Source: Bog-532 sp963720945
Lineage (GTDB): Bacteria > Actinomycetota > Actinomycetes > Streptosporangiales > Streptosporangiaceae
Length of the DNA: 64,000 nucleotides
NCBI GenBank assembly: GCA_963720945.1
Contig: CAVRHH010000029.1
Location: 868,001 to 932,000, forward strand
Reading direction: 5' to 3'
A program made the translations under genes and the position numbers. Shown here piece after piece: positions 22,644 to 31,565 of this stretch; positions within the stretch are counted from its first letter, which is position 1; each line of letters starts with the position of its first letter. The notes beneath the pieces were generated by a model. That model ran no database searches. It saw only the letters and a program-made list of their open reading frames with translations, and was not told where the DNA came from.

Positions 22644-23138
22644 ATGCCATCTGAGTACGCAAAGACCCTGGGCGCGCGGCTGCGCGCGATCCGCACACAA
22701 CAGGGACTGTCCCTGCACGGGGTTGAAGAGAAGTCACGGGGCCGGTGGAAGGCCGTGGTCGTCGGCTCCTACGAGCGCGGCGACCGCTCTGTCACCGTCC
22801 AGAAGCTTGCCGAACTGGCCGAGTTCTACGGCGTTCCCGTCTCGGAGCTGCTGCCCGGCGACTCGACCCCGGCACCGCTCGCGCCGACACCCAAGCTGGT
22901 GATCGATCTTGAGCGGATGAACGAACTGCCCAAGGAGAAGTCCGGCCCGCTGGCCCGGTACATCGCCACCATCCAGAGCCAGCGTGGCGACTACAACGGC
23001 CGCGTGCTGTCGGTCCGGCAGGAGGACCTCCGGTCGCTGGCCGTCATCTACGACAAGTCCCCCGCTGACCTCACCGAAGAACTCATCAACTGGGGTGTGC
23101 TCGACTCCGAGGCCCGCGGCGCAATCGACACGCTCTGA
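22644..23138 (+). CDS. bldD: Developmental master regulator BldD (c-di-GMP-responsive)
   Basis: 164 residues. In Streptomyces, BldD dimerises on tetrameric c-di-GMP and represses sporulation genes. The N-terminal helix-turn-helix (SEYAKTLGARLRAIRTQQGL, LHGVEEKSRGRWKAVVVGSY) is nearly identical to Streptomyces BldD. The C-terminal domain keeps the c-di-GMP signature R114-G-D116, eight residues, R125-Q-E-D128, with the same numbering; the third position of the second part is E rather than D. ATG 22644 is chosen on homology (MPSEYAKTLG). Its location beside pyrR is conserved in Streptomyces, but nusB/efp, which normally follow, are absent here. Confidence 0.97.
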   Translation: MPSEYAKTLGARLRAIRTQQGLSLHGVEEKSRGRWKAVVVGSYERGDRSVTVQKLAELAEFYGVPVSELLPGDSTPAPLAPTPKLVIDLERMNELPKEKSGPLARYIATIQSQRGDYNGRVLSVRQEDLRSLAVIYDKSPADLTEELINWGVLDSEARGAIDTL

Positions 23139-23648
23139 CGGCCCGGCCTCCCCGCCCGCACCCTTCCCGCTGTGGCTGCGCCCGATGCGCTGTGGGCGCG
23201 CCTGCGCCACGGCTGGCGAAGGGGAAGGAACGGTTGCTCCCCCGCTGGGAGACCAGGGCCGGAATGGTTACCACGCCCTGGCTGTGTGATTCGGTTATCC
23301 GGATCGGGATCGCCTTCCGGTCTGGCCATGAGTGAAGAGGTGAGCTGCCCGGCGTCCCGCGCCGATGGCCCGCGTGGCCAGCTGGGGTGCCGGGCAGTGC
23401 GCTGTGCAGCGTCTCCCGGCGGTGTTTCCCGGCGGTGTTTCCCGAGAGCGTCTCCCGGTAGGGGCGGCTTCCTGGCCGGGCCGCCCGGCAATGTGCGGGT
23501 GACCACGCCGCGGCGGTAACGGCGCAGCGCGGCCACCCGGCCACCGCACGGCGGGCCGCTCACCCGGCTGGGCGCTCAGCCCCGCTGGGCGGGTAGGCCG
23601 CCCGGTCCTCGCCACGGCGGGCCGCTCGCCCCCCGTGACACGGACCCG
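23139..23648. other. GC-rich spacer after bldD
   Basis: About 510 bp with no convincing gene. At 23400-23460 there is a short minisatellite of GTGTTTCCCGGCG-type units. No clear terminator for bldD was found. Confidence 0.4.
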
Positions 23649-24197
23649 CTAGCCCGCCGTACGGAGCGGTAGCGGAGACTGGCCCGGCAGGCCGAGTGCG
23701 GTCTCCACGACGGACAGGAAAATCTCGGCGTCCCGCAGGAGGTCGTCCGCCTCGTGCGCGGTCGCCGCGCGGGAAAGCCCGGCTTCGGCGGCGGCACGCT
23801 TGCTCGCCCCGGCGGCGAAGAACGCGGCCCACTCCGCGAGCGCGGGCTCGACCTGCGGCAGCAGCTCCCACACACTGCGCGGGCGCCGACGGCGAGATCC
23901 GCTGGACGGCTCACCGCGGACGGCCACTACCGCGGCCGCCGCCCGTAGGGCGGCCAGGTGCGCGGCCACGTAACGGCCCGCGGGCGATGTCTCGTCAACC
24001 GCGTCGGCCAGCCCGCGCCGGGCCGATTCGAGCAGGGCCATCGCATTCGGCGCCATCCGGCGGCGCGGCAGCCCGCCGGGCGACGGGCGGCCGCTGCCGG
24101 GGCCACGCTCGGCCGGGGTCCGCTCCGCGGCGGCGCGGTCGGCCGCCCGCGTACGCATGGGGCTAGGTACCTGCGCTGAGGTGACTGCGTTCACCAT
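23649..24197 (-). CDS. SAV_6107-type HEPN-domain protein
   Basis: 182 residues from ATG 24197, supported by AGAGAGGA upstream. The C-terminal two-thirds matches the SAV_6107 HEPN family: ALLESARRGLADAV, YVAAHLAALRAAAAVVAVRG, SVWELLPQVEPALAEWAAFFAAGA-type helices, then ADDLLRDAEIFLSVVE. HEPN proteins are helical and often act in RNA cleavage or nucleotide-related stress systems; for this family no activity is established. No nucleotidyltransferase partner gene is adjacent, so it is not obviously a toxin-antitoxin pair. Confidence 0.88.
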   Translation of the reverse strand: MVNAVTSAQVPSPMRTRAADRAAAERTPAERGPGSGRPSPGGLPRRRMAPNAMALLESARRGLADAVDETSPAGRYVAAHLAALRAAAAVVAVRGEPSSGSRRRRPRSVWELLPQVEPALAEWAAFFAAGASKRAAAEAGLSRAATAHEADDLLRDAEIFLSVVETALGLPGQSPLPLRTAG

Positions 24198-24450
24198 CGC
24201 GTCCTCTCTTCCGTGCGGACCGTGCCAGGCGAGGTACTTCCCGCCACCGCGCCTGGCACGGGGCCCGGCCGCCCGGGGGGGCAGGCGGCCGGCGCTTCGC
24301 ACAACCAGTCGAACACATTTTCGGCTGTGTGTCCAGTCCGTTTGTATCTGCGTTCGAATGTAGCCGGGGGGTCTGACATTCCGGCCGACCGCGCGTGGTC
24401 GCTGCGGCGCCCACGCTGGGGAACGCTGCCGTCAAAGGCGGAGGCAGCAT
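24198..24450. other. Upstream region of the HEPN gene
   Basis: No gene recognised. It contains the HEPN ribosome site and a slightly AT-richer segment at 24300-24360 that may hold its promoter. Confidence 0.3.
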
Positions 24451-24590
24451 GGGGGCCGGGGACAACGTCGCGTGCCTATCCATCCACTCCATCCACGGGG
24501 TGCCGGGGAGGACGTTCGCGTGCGTGTCCACGGGGGCCGGGGACGTCGCGTGAGTATCTATGGGGGTCGGGGAGCACGTTGCGTGCGGGT
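24451..24590. repeat. Four degenerate 30-37-bp tandem units
   Basis: Four imperfect copies with consensus GGGGNCGGGGANNACGT-N-GCGTG followed by T-T-C-A-rich spacer (around 24452, 24499, 24533 and 24562). No open frame of known type spans them. Confidence 0.6.
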
Positions 24591-24837
24591 AAGAGCGGAA
24601 TACTGGGACCTTCGTCCATTACGGAGCGCATGAGCGATATAACACTGTGGCGTCGCGTGGTTTACGCCGGCGGGATGTTCACGGGGTGTTGGGCCGGAAG
24701 ACGATCCGGCCGCTGACAATCGCGGAGGAGGCGCCACTGCGCGCAGACCGCAACTATTTACGCCGCGCTGACGTCTCTTATAGGGGAAAGCTCACCAGCG
24801 GCTGCAGAGGACCTCTCGGGCGGCTGTGAACAAAAGC

Positions 24838-25010
24838 GCACCACAGGCGGGGCCAGCAGGCCGCAGGCGGGCCAGCCAGGCCGCAGGCGGGGCCAGCCAG
24901 GCCGCAGGCGGGGGCCAGCAGGCCGCAGGCGGGGGCACCCACGTGCCGCAGGCGGGGCAGCAGGCCGCAGGCGGGGGCACCCACGTGCCGCAGGCGGGGC
25001 AGCCGACATG
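24838..25010. repeat. GCAGGCGGGG minisatellite upstream of the first GH2 gene
   Basis: Tandem units of GGCCGCAGGCGGGG-CCAGCA type, with a nested longer duplication of GGGGGCACCCACGTGCCGC (24941 and 24974). The repeats end about 50 bp before the GH2 start. They are not CRISPR: the units are contiguous, short and variable, with no unique spacers. Confidence 0.75.
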
Positions 25011-25058
25011 GCCTGGCCAGGCAGGCGGAACGACCGGGACAGGGGAGGATACACCGGC

Positions 25059-27524
25059 ATGGGATCGCCGAGGGGGGCGTCCGGGCAGCGACGCGGGCCG
25101 TCACGCCGTGCCCTGCTGCTCGGCGGGCTCGCCGGGGCTGCTGCGGGGGCGGTCGCCGTTCCGCTGGCCCTGAGGCGCGATGAGCCGCGCGAGGACGAGA
25201 ATTCCGGCCGGCGGCAGTCCCTGCGCAACTATCCGGCCGCCGCGCGCGAGTTCCCGTTCAACGCCGGCTGGGTGTTCGGCGAGTACACCGCCGGATCCGA
25301 CCAGCCCGGATACGACGAAACACAGCTCACGCGGGTCACCCTGCCGCACTGCGTCACGCGGCTGTCCTGGCAGAAGTGGGACCCCTCGGCGTGGCAGCGG
25401 GTGTGGATCTACCGCCGGACGTTTGACGGCACGGGACTGCTCAGCGGCCGGGCGCTGGCCGACTTCGACGGGGTGATGGTCAACGCCACCGTGCTCATCA
25501 ACGGCGAGACGGTGACCACCCACATGGGCGGCTACCTGCCGTTCTCGGCCGAGCTGACCGGTTACCTGCAGCCCGGCGACAACGTGCTGGCGGTGATCGT
25601 CGACGGCCGCTGCGGCCCGGTGCCGCCGGAGGACGTCCCGGGCGACCCGGCCTCCGTCGACTTTCTGCAGCCGGCCGGGATCTACCGGGATGTCCGGCTG
25701 CGGGTCGTGCCGGGCACCTACCTGGCCGATGTGTTCGCCCAGCCGGTCAACGTGCTGACGGCGCAGCGGGGCGTCGGCATCCAGTGCACCATCGACGCGG
25801 CCGGGACGCCGAACGCGCCGGTGCGGATCACGGCCGAGCTGTCCGGGCCGGCCCGGAACGGGGACGTCCGGACCATCGCCACCACCTCCCGCACCCTGGA
25901 TCAGGCCCGCGTGGGCCAGACGGCCGCCGCCCTGGCCCTGACCGGATTGGCCGACATCTCCCTGTGGTCCCCGGCCAGCCCGGTGCTGTACACCCTGACG
26001 ACGACCGTGTCGGTGCCGGACGCCGGCACGCATTCGGTGCGGCAGCGGATCGGCTTCCGGGAGGCGTCGTTCCGCACGGACGGTTTCTTCCTGAACGGCG
26101 AGCGGCTCAAGATATTCGGCCTGAACCGGCATCAGCTCTTCCCCTACGCCGGGATGGCCATGCCCGCCCGGATCCAGCGCCGGGACGCCGAGATCATCAA
26201 GAACGACTTCAACTGCAACATGGTGCGCTGCTCGCACTACCCGCAGTCGCCGCACTTCCTGGACGCGTGCGACGAGCTGGGCATCATGGTGTGGGAGGAA
26301 GCGCCCGGCTGGCACCATGTCGGCGACGCGGCGTGGCAGGACATCGTGCTGGCCAACGTGCGGGACATGGTGATCAGGGACCGCAGCAGGCCGTCGGTGA
26401 TCATGTGGGGCACCCGGCTGAACGAGACCAGGGACTACCCGGGCCTGTACCACCGGACCAGGAAGATCGCCCGGGATCTGGACGGGTCGCGGCCCTCAAC
26501 CGGGGCGATGGACCACTACGGCACCCAGTTCTGGGACGAGGACGTCTTCGGCTACAACGACTACCACCTGACCACGCTGGGCCACTGCCGGCTCAGGCCC
26601 CCGCTGCCCGGCGTTCCGTACCTGGTATCGGAGGCGGTCGGGGTGGAACTGCCGAGGCCGCGGCACTACCGCTGGACCGATCCCCCGGCGCTGCTGGCCC
26701 GGCAGGCGGTCCTGCACGCCCAGGCGCACGACATCGCCCAGGCCGACCCGCGGTACGCCGGCCTGATCGCCTGGGCCGCGTTCGACTACGCCTCGCTGCT
26801 GGGACCGGGCGGCCAGAGCGTCAAATGGGCCGGCGTCGCCGACGGCTTCCGGGTAGCCAAGCCCGGCGCCGCCATCTACCTGTCCCAGGTCGACCCGAAG
26901 GTCCGGCCGGTCGTCATCCCCGTGTTCTTCTGGGACCTGGCGGGCGGATCGGCCTCGCCGGGCCCGGGCCCCGACGCCATGCTCGCCAGCAACTGCGAGC
27001 AGGTGGAGGTCTTCGTCGGCGGCGAGCACGCCGGCACCGGCCGCCCGGTGCTCGACGCGGAAATGTACGGCCATCTCGCCTACCCGCCGACGCTCGTGGA
27101 CCTGACCGTGTCCCGCACCGACCACCCCGAACTGCGTATCGAGGGCTACCTCGGCGGCAGGCAGGTCGCGGTGGTGCGGATGTCGTCCGACCCGGCCGGC
27201 GACCGCCTCGTGATGACGGCCGACGACACCCAGATCACCGGCGACGGTTCCGACGCCAGCCGGGTGGTGTTCCGGGCGGCCGACGCCTACGGCAACCAGC
27301 GCCGGTACGCGTCCGGCGAGGTCAGCCTGCACGTGACGGGCCCTGCCGAGCTCGTCGGGGACAACCCGTTCGCGTTCGGCGAGTACGGCGGGCTGGGTGC
27401 CGTCTGGCTGCGGTCGCTGCCCGGCCGGTCCGGGCCGGTCACGGTCATCGCCGACCACCCCGAACTGGGCCGCGCCCGGGTCGTGATCAGCGCCGTACCG
27501 GCTGGCCGCGAACTCCTCGACTGA
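25059..27524 (+). CDS. Tat-exported glycoside hydrolase family 2 enzyme (first of tandem pair)
   Basis: 821 residues. A twin-arginine signal is visible: GPSRRALLLGG plus an Ala/Leu/Val-rich core. The mature protein has the GH2 order: jelly-roll sugar-binding domain (FNAGWVFGEY, VWIYRRTF, GYLPFSAELTGYLQPGDNVL), immunoglobulin-like domain, then TIM barrel (GLNRHQLFPYAG, NMVRCSHYPQSPHFLDACDE). The acid/base is E456 in RLNET and the probable nucleophile E525 in VSEAVG. A C-terminal domain (DASRVVFRAADAYGNQR) is typical of beta-galactosidase-like members. The substrate is unknown; beta-galactosidase, beta-glucuronidase or beta-mannosidase are all possible. ATG 25059 follows GGGGAGG. Confidence 0.88.
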   Translation: MGSPRGASGQRRGPSRRALLLGGLAGAAAGAVAVPLALRRDEPREDENSGRRQSLRNYPAAAREFPFNAGWVFGEYTAGSDQPGYDETQLTRVTLPHCVTRLSWQKWDPSAWQRVWIYRRTFDGTGLLSGRALADFDGVMVNATVLINGETVTTHMGGYLPFSAELTGYLQPGDNVLAVIVDGRCGPVPPEDVPGDPASVDFLQPAGIYRDVRLRVVPGTYLADVFAQPVNVLTAQRGVGIQCTIDAAGTPNAPVRITAELSGPARNGDVRTIATTSRTLDQARVGQTAAALALTGLADISLWSPASPVLYTLTTTVSVPDAGTHSVRQRIGFREASFRTDGFFLNGERLKIFGLNRHQLFPYAGMAMPARIQRRDAEIIKNDFNCNMVRCSHYPQSPHFLDACDELGIMVWEEAPGWHHVGDAAWQDIVLANVRDMVIRDRSRPSVIMWGTRLNETRDYPGLYHRTRKIARDLDGSRPSTGAMDHYGTQFWDEDVFGYNDYHLTTLGHCRLRPPLPGVPYLVSEAVGVELPRPRHYRWTDPPALLARQAVLHAQAHDIAQADPRYAGLIAWAAFDYASLLGPGGQSVKWAGVADGFRVAKPGAAIYLSQVDPKVRPVVIPVFFWDLAGGSASPGPGPDAMLASNCEQVEVFVGGEHAGTGRPVLDAEMYGHLAYPPTLVDLTVSRTDHPELRIEGYLGGRQVAVVRMSSDPAGDRLVMTADDTQITGDGSDASRVVFRAADAYGNQRRYASGEVSLHVTGPAELVGDNPFAFGEYGGLGAVWLRSLPGRSGPVTVIADHPELGRARVVISAVPAGRELLD

Positions 27525-27797
27525 CCGGCCGCTCCGGTTCCGGCTTTCCGGCATCCGAACGGGCCGGGTCAGCGCCTGCCCCCGCGAGACGGCGCACCGG
27601 CGGGAGGTAAAAGTCACCGCACGACGCAGTCCGGGCCGCCGGCAGCCGCCGGAGGATGCCACTTTCTCCCCATTCGTAACACTTCGCAGTTCACTGATTG
27701 CGGATTGCTGGGCGAGCCGGCGGCCTATGGGCGCCGCCGGATGGAAAAATCAATCCGCTGTGAGGAGACGAGCTACACGGGATGGGGGAATCTGCCG

Positions 27798-30308
27798 ATG
27801 AGCCGCGAGCAGGCCACGCCGTCACGGCGGGCGGTGCTCCGCGGCGGTGCGCTGAGCGGCGCCGCGCTGCTCGGGCAGGCCGGTGCCCGGCGCGGCGGCG
27901 ATGCGCCCGCCGCGCGGGCGGCGCAGGCTCCCGGCGGCGGGGACGCGCGCACGCGGGCTGGCGCGGGCGCGGCATCCGGGGCAGGCCGGGACGCGCCGCG
28001 GGCGGAGGCGGTGCTCACGGCCGCGACCAGGCCGGACTCCCTCGCGCGCAGCTATGACTTCAACCAGGGCTGGCTCTTCGGCGGGGTCTACGTGGACGGC
28101 TCCGAGCAGCCGGGGTACCACGACGCCGGGTTCACCCAGGTGACGCTGCCGCACACGGTGACCCCCTTGTCGTGGGGCGGCTGGGACCATACAAGCTGGG
28201 AAAACGTCTGGATCTACCGCAAGCACCTCGCGGGGGCCGACGTCCCCGGCGGCCGGGTGTTCGCCGACTTCGATGGCGCGGCGACCAACGCGACCGTGGT
28301 CCTCAACGGCGTGACCGTGGCCACCCATCAGGGCGGTTACCTGCCGTTTTCGGCCGAGCTGACCGGCCAGCTGGCCGCGGGTGACAACGTGCTCGCGGTC
28401 ATCGTGGACGCTCGCTGGCTGGACGTGCCGCCCAACAATCCGGCAGGTGGCACCGCGTCGGTGGACTACCTGCAGCCGGGCGGCATCCACCGGGACGTCA
28501 CGCTGCGGGTGGTGCCCGACGTCTACATCGCCGACGTGTGGGCCATGCCCGTCAACGTGCTGGCCGCGGACCGGGAGCTGCAGATCCAGGTCACGCTGGA
28601 CGCCGGCACCGCGCCGGCCGGCGCCTTCCACGTCGCCGCGCAGCTGCTCGATGGGTCCCGTGAGATCGCCGCCGCCGCGGGGACCGTGCTGCTCACGGCC
28701 ACCGGCCCCGCCGTGGCCACGCTGACCATGACCGGCCTGGCAGAGGTGGCGCTGTGGTCACCGGAGAGCCCCCAGCTCTACACCCTCCGGACGGCCATCA
28801 CCCACGCCACGGCGCCGCCGCACAGCGTGGACGTCACCACCGGCTTCCGTCAGGCGGTCTTCGAGCCCGGCGGCTTCTCCCTCAACGGCCAGCCGTACAA
28901 GATCTTCGGGCTGAACCGGCACCAGCTCTTCCCCTACGTCGGCATGGCGGCCAGCGCCCGGCTGCAGCGCCGGGACGCCGAGATCATCAGGAACGAGCTC
29001 AACTGCAACATGGTGCGCTGCTCGCATTACCCGCAGTCGCCGCGCTTCCTGGACGCCTGCGACGAGCTGGGCCTGATGGTGTGGGAGGAACCACCCGGCT
29101 GGGCCTACGTCGGCGACGAGGCCTTCCAGCGGATCGTCCGGCAGAACGTGCACGACATGGTGGTCCGCGACCGGAACCGCCCGTCGGTCATCGTCTGGGC
29201 CACCCGGCTGAACGAGACGGCCAGCGTCGCCGGCCTTTACGAGCAGACCCGCCAGCTGGCCTACGACCTCGACGGCACCCGGCCGACGACCGGGGCGATG
29301 TCCAGCTACTCGCTCACCGGCTGGGCCGAGGACGTCTACGGCTACGACGACTACCACTCCGGCAACGGCAACGCGACGCTGGAACTGCCCCTGCCGGGGG
29401 TGCCATGGCTGGTCAGTGAGGCGGTCGGGGCGCTCGACGGGCCGCCCCTGTACCGGTGGACCGACACCGCGGGGGTGCTCGCCACCCAGGGCCAGATGCA
29501 CGCCCAGGTGCACAACATCGCCCAGGCCGACCGCCGCTTCGCCGGGCTGCTGGGCTGGTGCGCCTTCGACTACGCGTCGCTCAACGGGGGCAACAGGATC
29601 TGGAACAACCTGAAGACCCCGGGCGTGCTCGACACGTTCCGGGTGCCGAAGCCCGGCGCCGCTTTCTACCGCTCCCAGGTGTCCCCCGCCGATCACCCGG
29701 TGATCCTGCCCATGTTCTTCTGGGACTTCGGGCCGGGCTCCCCGGTCTTCGGGCCCGGCACGGGCGCGATCATCGCCACCAACTGCGACCGGCTCGACAT
29801 CTACCTGGACGGCGAGCACATCGCGAGCACGACCCCGGACGTCGGCGACTACGGCAACCTCGCTTTCCCGCTGGCCTTCGCCGACCTGACGATCAACGGT
29901 GCCAGCCGCCCCGAGCTGCGGATCGACGGCTCCGTGGCCGGGCGGGTCGCAGCGTCGGTGCGGATGTCCGCGGACCCCGCCCGCGACCGGCTGTCCCTGG
30001 TGGCCGACGACACGTCGATCCAGGCCGATGGCTCCGACGCCACCCGGCTGACGTTCCGTGCGCTGGACGCCTACGGCAACCAGCGGCCCTATGTACCGGG
30101 CGACGTGACCCTCACCCTGGCCGGCCCGGCGACGCTGGTAGGCGATAATCCGTTCCCGTTCGGGAGTTATGGCGGCGTCGGCGGCGCGTTCGTCCGGTCG
30201 GTGCCCGGCCGGACCGGGCTGGTGACGGTGACGGCGGAACACCCCTCGCTCGGCCACGCCACCGTCCGGCTGACCGTCACGCCCGTGGCCGGCCGCACCT
30301 TCCTCTGA
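27798..30308 (+). CDS. Tat-exported glycoside hydrolase family 2 enzyme (second of tandem pair)
   Basis: 836 residues and clearly a paralogue of the preceding gene, with the same domain order. The Tat signal is PSRRAVLRGGALSG; a ~55-residue Ala/Gly/Arg-rich linker precedes the mature domain. Barrel motifs are repeated almost verbatim (GLNRHQLFPYVGMAA, RCSHYPQSPRFLDACDE). Acid/base E473 in RLNET, probable nucleophile E541 in VSEAVG. ATG 27798 has GGGGGA eight bases upstream; an in-frame ATG at 27741 is a weaker option. The intergene space of 273 bp suggests a separate promoter. Confidence 0.88.
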   Translation: MSREQATPSRRAVLRGGALSGAALLGQAGARRGGDAPAARAAQAPGGGDARTRAGAGAASGAGRDAPRAEAVLTAATRPDSLARSYDFNQGWLFGGVYVDGSEQPGYHDAGFTQVTLPHTVTPLSWGGWDHTSWENVWIYRKHLAGADVPGGRVFADFDGAATNATVVLNGVTVATHQGGYLPFSAELTGQLAAGDNVLAVIVDARWLDVPPNNPAGGTASVDYLQPGGIHRDVTLRVVPDVYIADVWAMPVNVLAADRELQIQVTLDAGTAPAGAFHVAAQLLDGSREIAAAAGTVLLTATGPAVATLTMTGLAEVALWSPESPQLYTLRTAITHATAPPHSVDVTTGFRQAVFEPGGFSLNGQPYKIFGLNRHQLFPYVGMAASARLQRRDAEIIRNELNCNMVRCSHYPQSPRFLDACDELGLMVWEEPPGWAYVGDEAFQRIVRQNVHDMVVRDRNRPSVIVWATRLNETASVAGLYEQTRQLAYDLDGTRPTTGAMSSYSLTGWAEDVYGYDDYHSGNGNATLELPLPGVPWLVSEAVGALDGPPLYRWTDTAGVLATQGQMHAQVHNIAQADRRFAGLLGWCAFDYASLNGGNRIWNNLKTPGVLDTFRVPKPGAAFYRSQVSPADHPVILPMFFWDFGPGSPVFGPGTGAIIATNCDRLDIYLDGEHIASTTPDVGDYGNLAFPLAFADLTINGASRPELRIDGSVAGRVAASVRMSADPARDRLSLVADDTSIQADGSDATRLTFRALDAYGNQRPYVPGDVTLTLAGPATLVGDNPFPFGSYGGVGGAFVRSVPGRTGLVTVTAEHPSLGHATVRLTVTPVAGRTFL

Positions 30309-30403
30309 CGTCGGTGCTGGGGTGGCTGGGATTGTCGGGTATCCCTGATGGGTGAGGGAAAAACTTGACCGCCTGGCGCAGCGCTGCACAAGGAGGTAGC
30401 CCG

Positions 30404-31462
30404 ATGAGATGCGAGGTTTCCTGGTTCGCCGCACTCTGTGATGACGACTACGAGTTCCTGGGCGTGCCGGACCCGGCGCTCCTGTCCAGCTGGGAGCACT
30501 GCCGCACGATCGCGCTCGCGGCCGAGGCCGGCGGCTACGACAACCTGCTGCTGCCGTCGGGCTACACGATGGGCATCAACTCGGTCGGCTTCGCGGCCGG
30601 GATCGCCCCGCTGCTGCGGCGTATGCAGCTCCTGGTGGCGGTGCGAATGGGCGAGATGTGGCCGCCCCAGCTGGCCCGCCAGCTCGCCACGCTGGACCAG
30701 ATGCTCGGCGGGCGGCTGACCGTCAACATCATCTCCTCCGACCTGCCGGGCCAGAAGCTGGACTCCGGGCCGCGGTACCGGCGCACGCTGGAGATCATGA
30801 GCGTGCTGCGCGACCTGCTCGACGGCAAGCCGGTGGATTTTCACGGTGAGTTCGCCGACCTGACCCTCGACCCGCCGCGGCTGCGGCCGAAGGGCGGGTG
30901 CCCGCCGTTCTACTTCGGCGGCCTGTCCGAGCCCGCGCGCGAGGTCGCCGCGCAGGCCGCGGACGTGTTCCTGATGTGGCCGGACACCCTCCCCGGAGTC
31001 GCCGCGGTGATCGAGGACATGCGGGCCAGGGCGGCCCGGTACGGGCGCGGGCTGCGGTTCGGGTACCGGGCACACGTGATCGTCCGGTCCACCGAGGCCG
31101 AGGCGCAGGCCGCGGCGCGGCGCCTGCTGTCCCGGCTGGACGCCGAGACCGGGGAGCAGATCCGGCGCCGGTCGCTGGACACGTCATCGGTGGGTAATGC
31201 CCGGCAGCGGGAGCTCCGGGAGGTGGCCAACACCGAGGGGTACGCGGAACCTCAGCTGTGGACGGGGATCGGCCGGGCGCGGTCCGGCGCGGGGGCGGCC
31301 ATCGTCGGCGACCCGGACCAGGTGCTGGCCAAGCTGCGCGCATACCAGGCGCTGGGCATGGAGGCCTTCATCCTGTCCGGCTACCCGCACGTGGCCGAGG
31401 GCGACCTGTTCGCGCGGCACGTCCTCCCCCGCCTGGACCACGCCCCCCTGTTCGCGCGCTGA
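30404..31462 (+). CDS. LLM-class flavin-dependent monooxygenase (alkanesulfonate monooxygenase-like)
   Basis: 352 residues of the bacterial luciferase-like barrel, closest in layout to SsuD: CEVSWFAALCDDDYEFLG, LLLPSGYTMGINSVGFAAGI, NIISSDLPGQKLDSGPRYRR, FYFGGLSEPAREVAAQAADV and FILSGYPHVAEGD. SsuD releases sulfite from alkanesulfonates using FMNH2. The convergent TauD-like gene supports a sulfonate/sulfur-scavenging role, but no ABC transporter or flavin reductase gene is present here. ATG 30404 is preceded by AAGGAGG. Confidence 0.88.
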   Translation: MRCEVSWFAALCDDDYEFLGVPDPALLSSWEHCRTIALAAEAGGYDNLLLPSGYTMGINSVGFAAGIAPLLRRMQLLVAVRMGEMWPPQLARQLATLDQMLGGRLTVNIISSDLPGQKLDSGPRYRRTLEIMSVLRDLLDGKPVDFHGEFADLTLDPPRLRPKGGCPPFYFGGLSEPAREVAAQAADVFLMWPDTLPGVAAVIEDMRARAARYGRGLRFGYRAHVIVRSTEAEAQAAARRLLSRLDAETGEQIRRRSLDTSSVGNARQRELREVANTEGYAEPQLWTGIGRARSGAGAAIVGDPDQVLAKLRAYQALGMEAFILSGYPHVAEGDLFARHVLPRLDHAPLFAR

Positions 31463-31500
31463 GCCGCTGGCGGGCGGGGCGGCTGGGGCGCTGGGACTTC

Positions 31501-31553
31501 CATGATCGGCGCGGATTTTCCGCGGGTAGTGCGGAAAACCGGCGCCGATCATG
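31501..31553. terminator. Long hairpin between convergent genes
   Basis: A 23-bp inverted repeat (31501-31523 and 31531-31553) with a 7-nt loop; the arms differ only at two positions inside a three-base block after CATGATCGGCGC. It lies between the stops of the LLM gene (plus) and the TauD-like gene (minus), so it likely acts as a bidirectional terminator. The architecture matches the hairpin at 2329-2376. Confidence 0.75.
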
Positions 31554-31565
31554 GGGGCGGCGGGG

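Noticed and set aside
23649..24197. HEPN gene as half of a toxin-antitoxin pair
   Set aside because: No MNT or other antitoxin-like gene adjacent; SAV_6107 proteins are stand-alone.
24838..25010. Repeat array considered as CRISPR
   Set aside because: Contiguous variable short repeats, no unique spacers, no cas genes.
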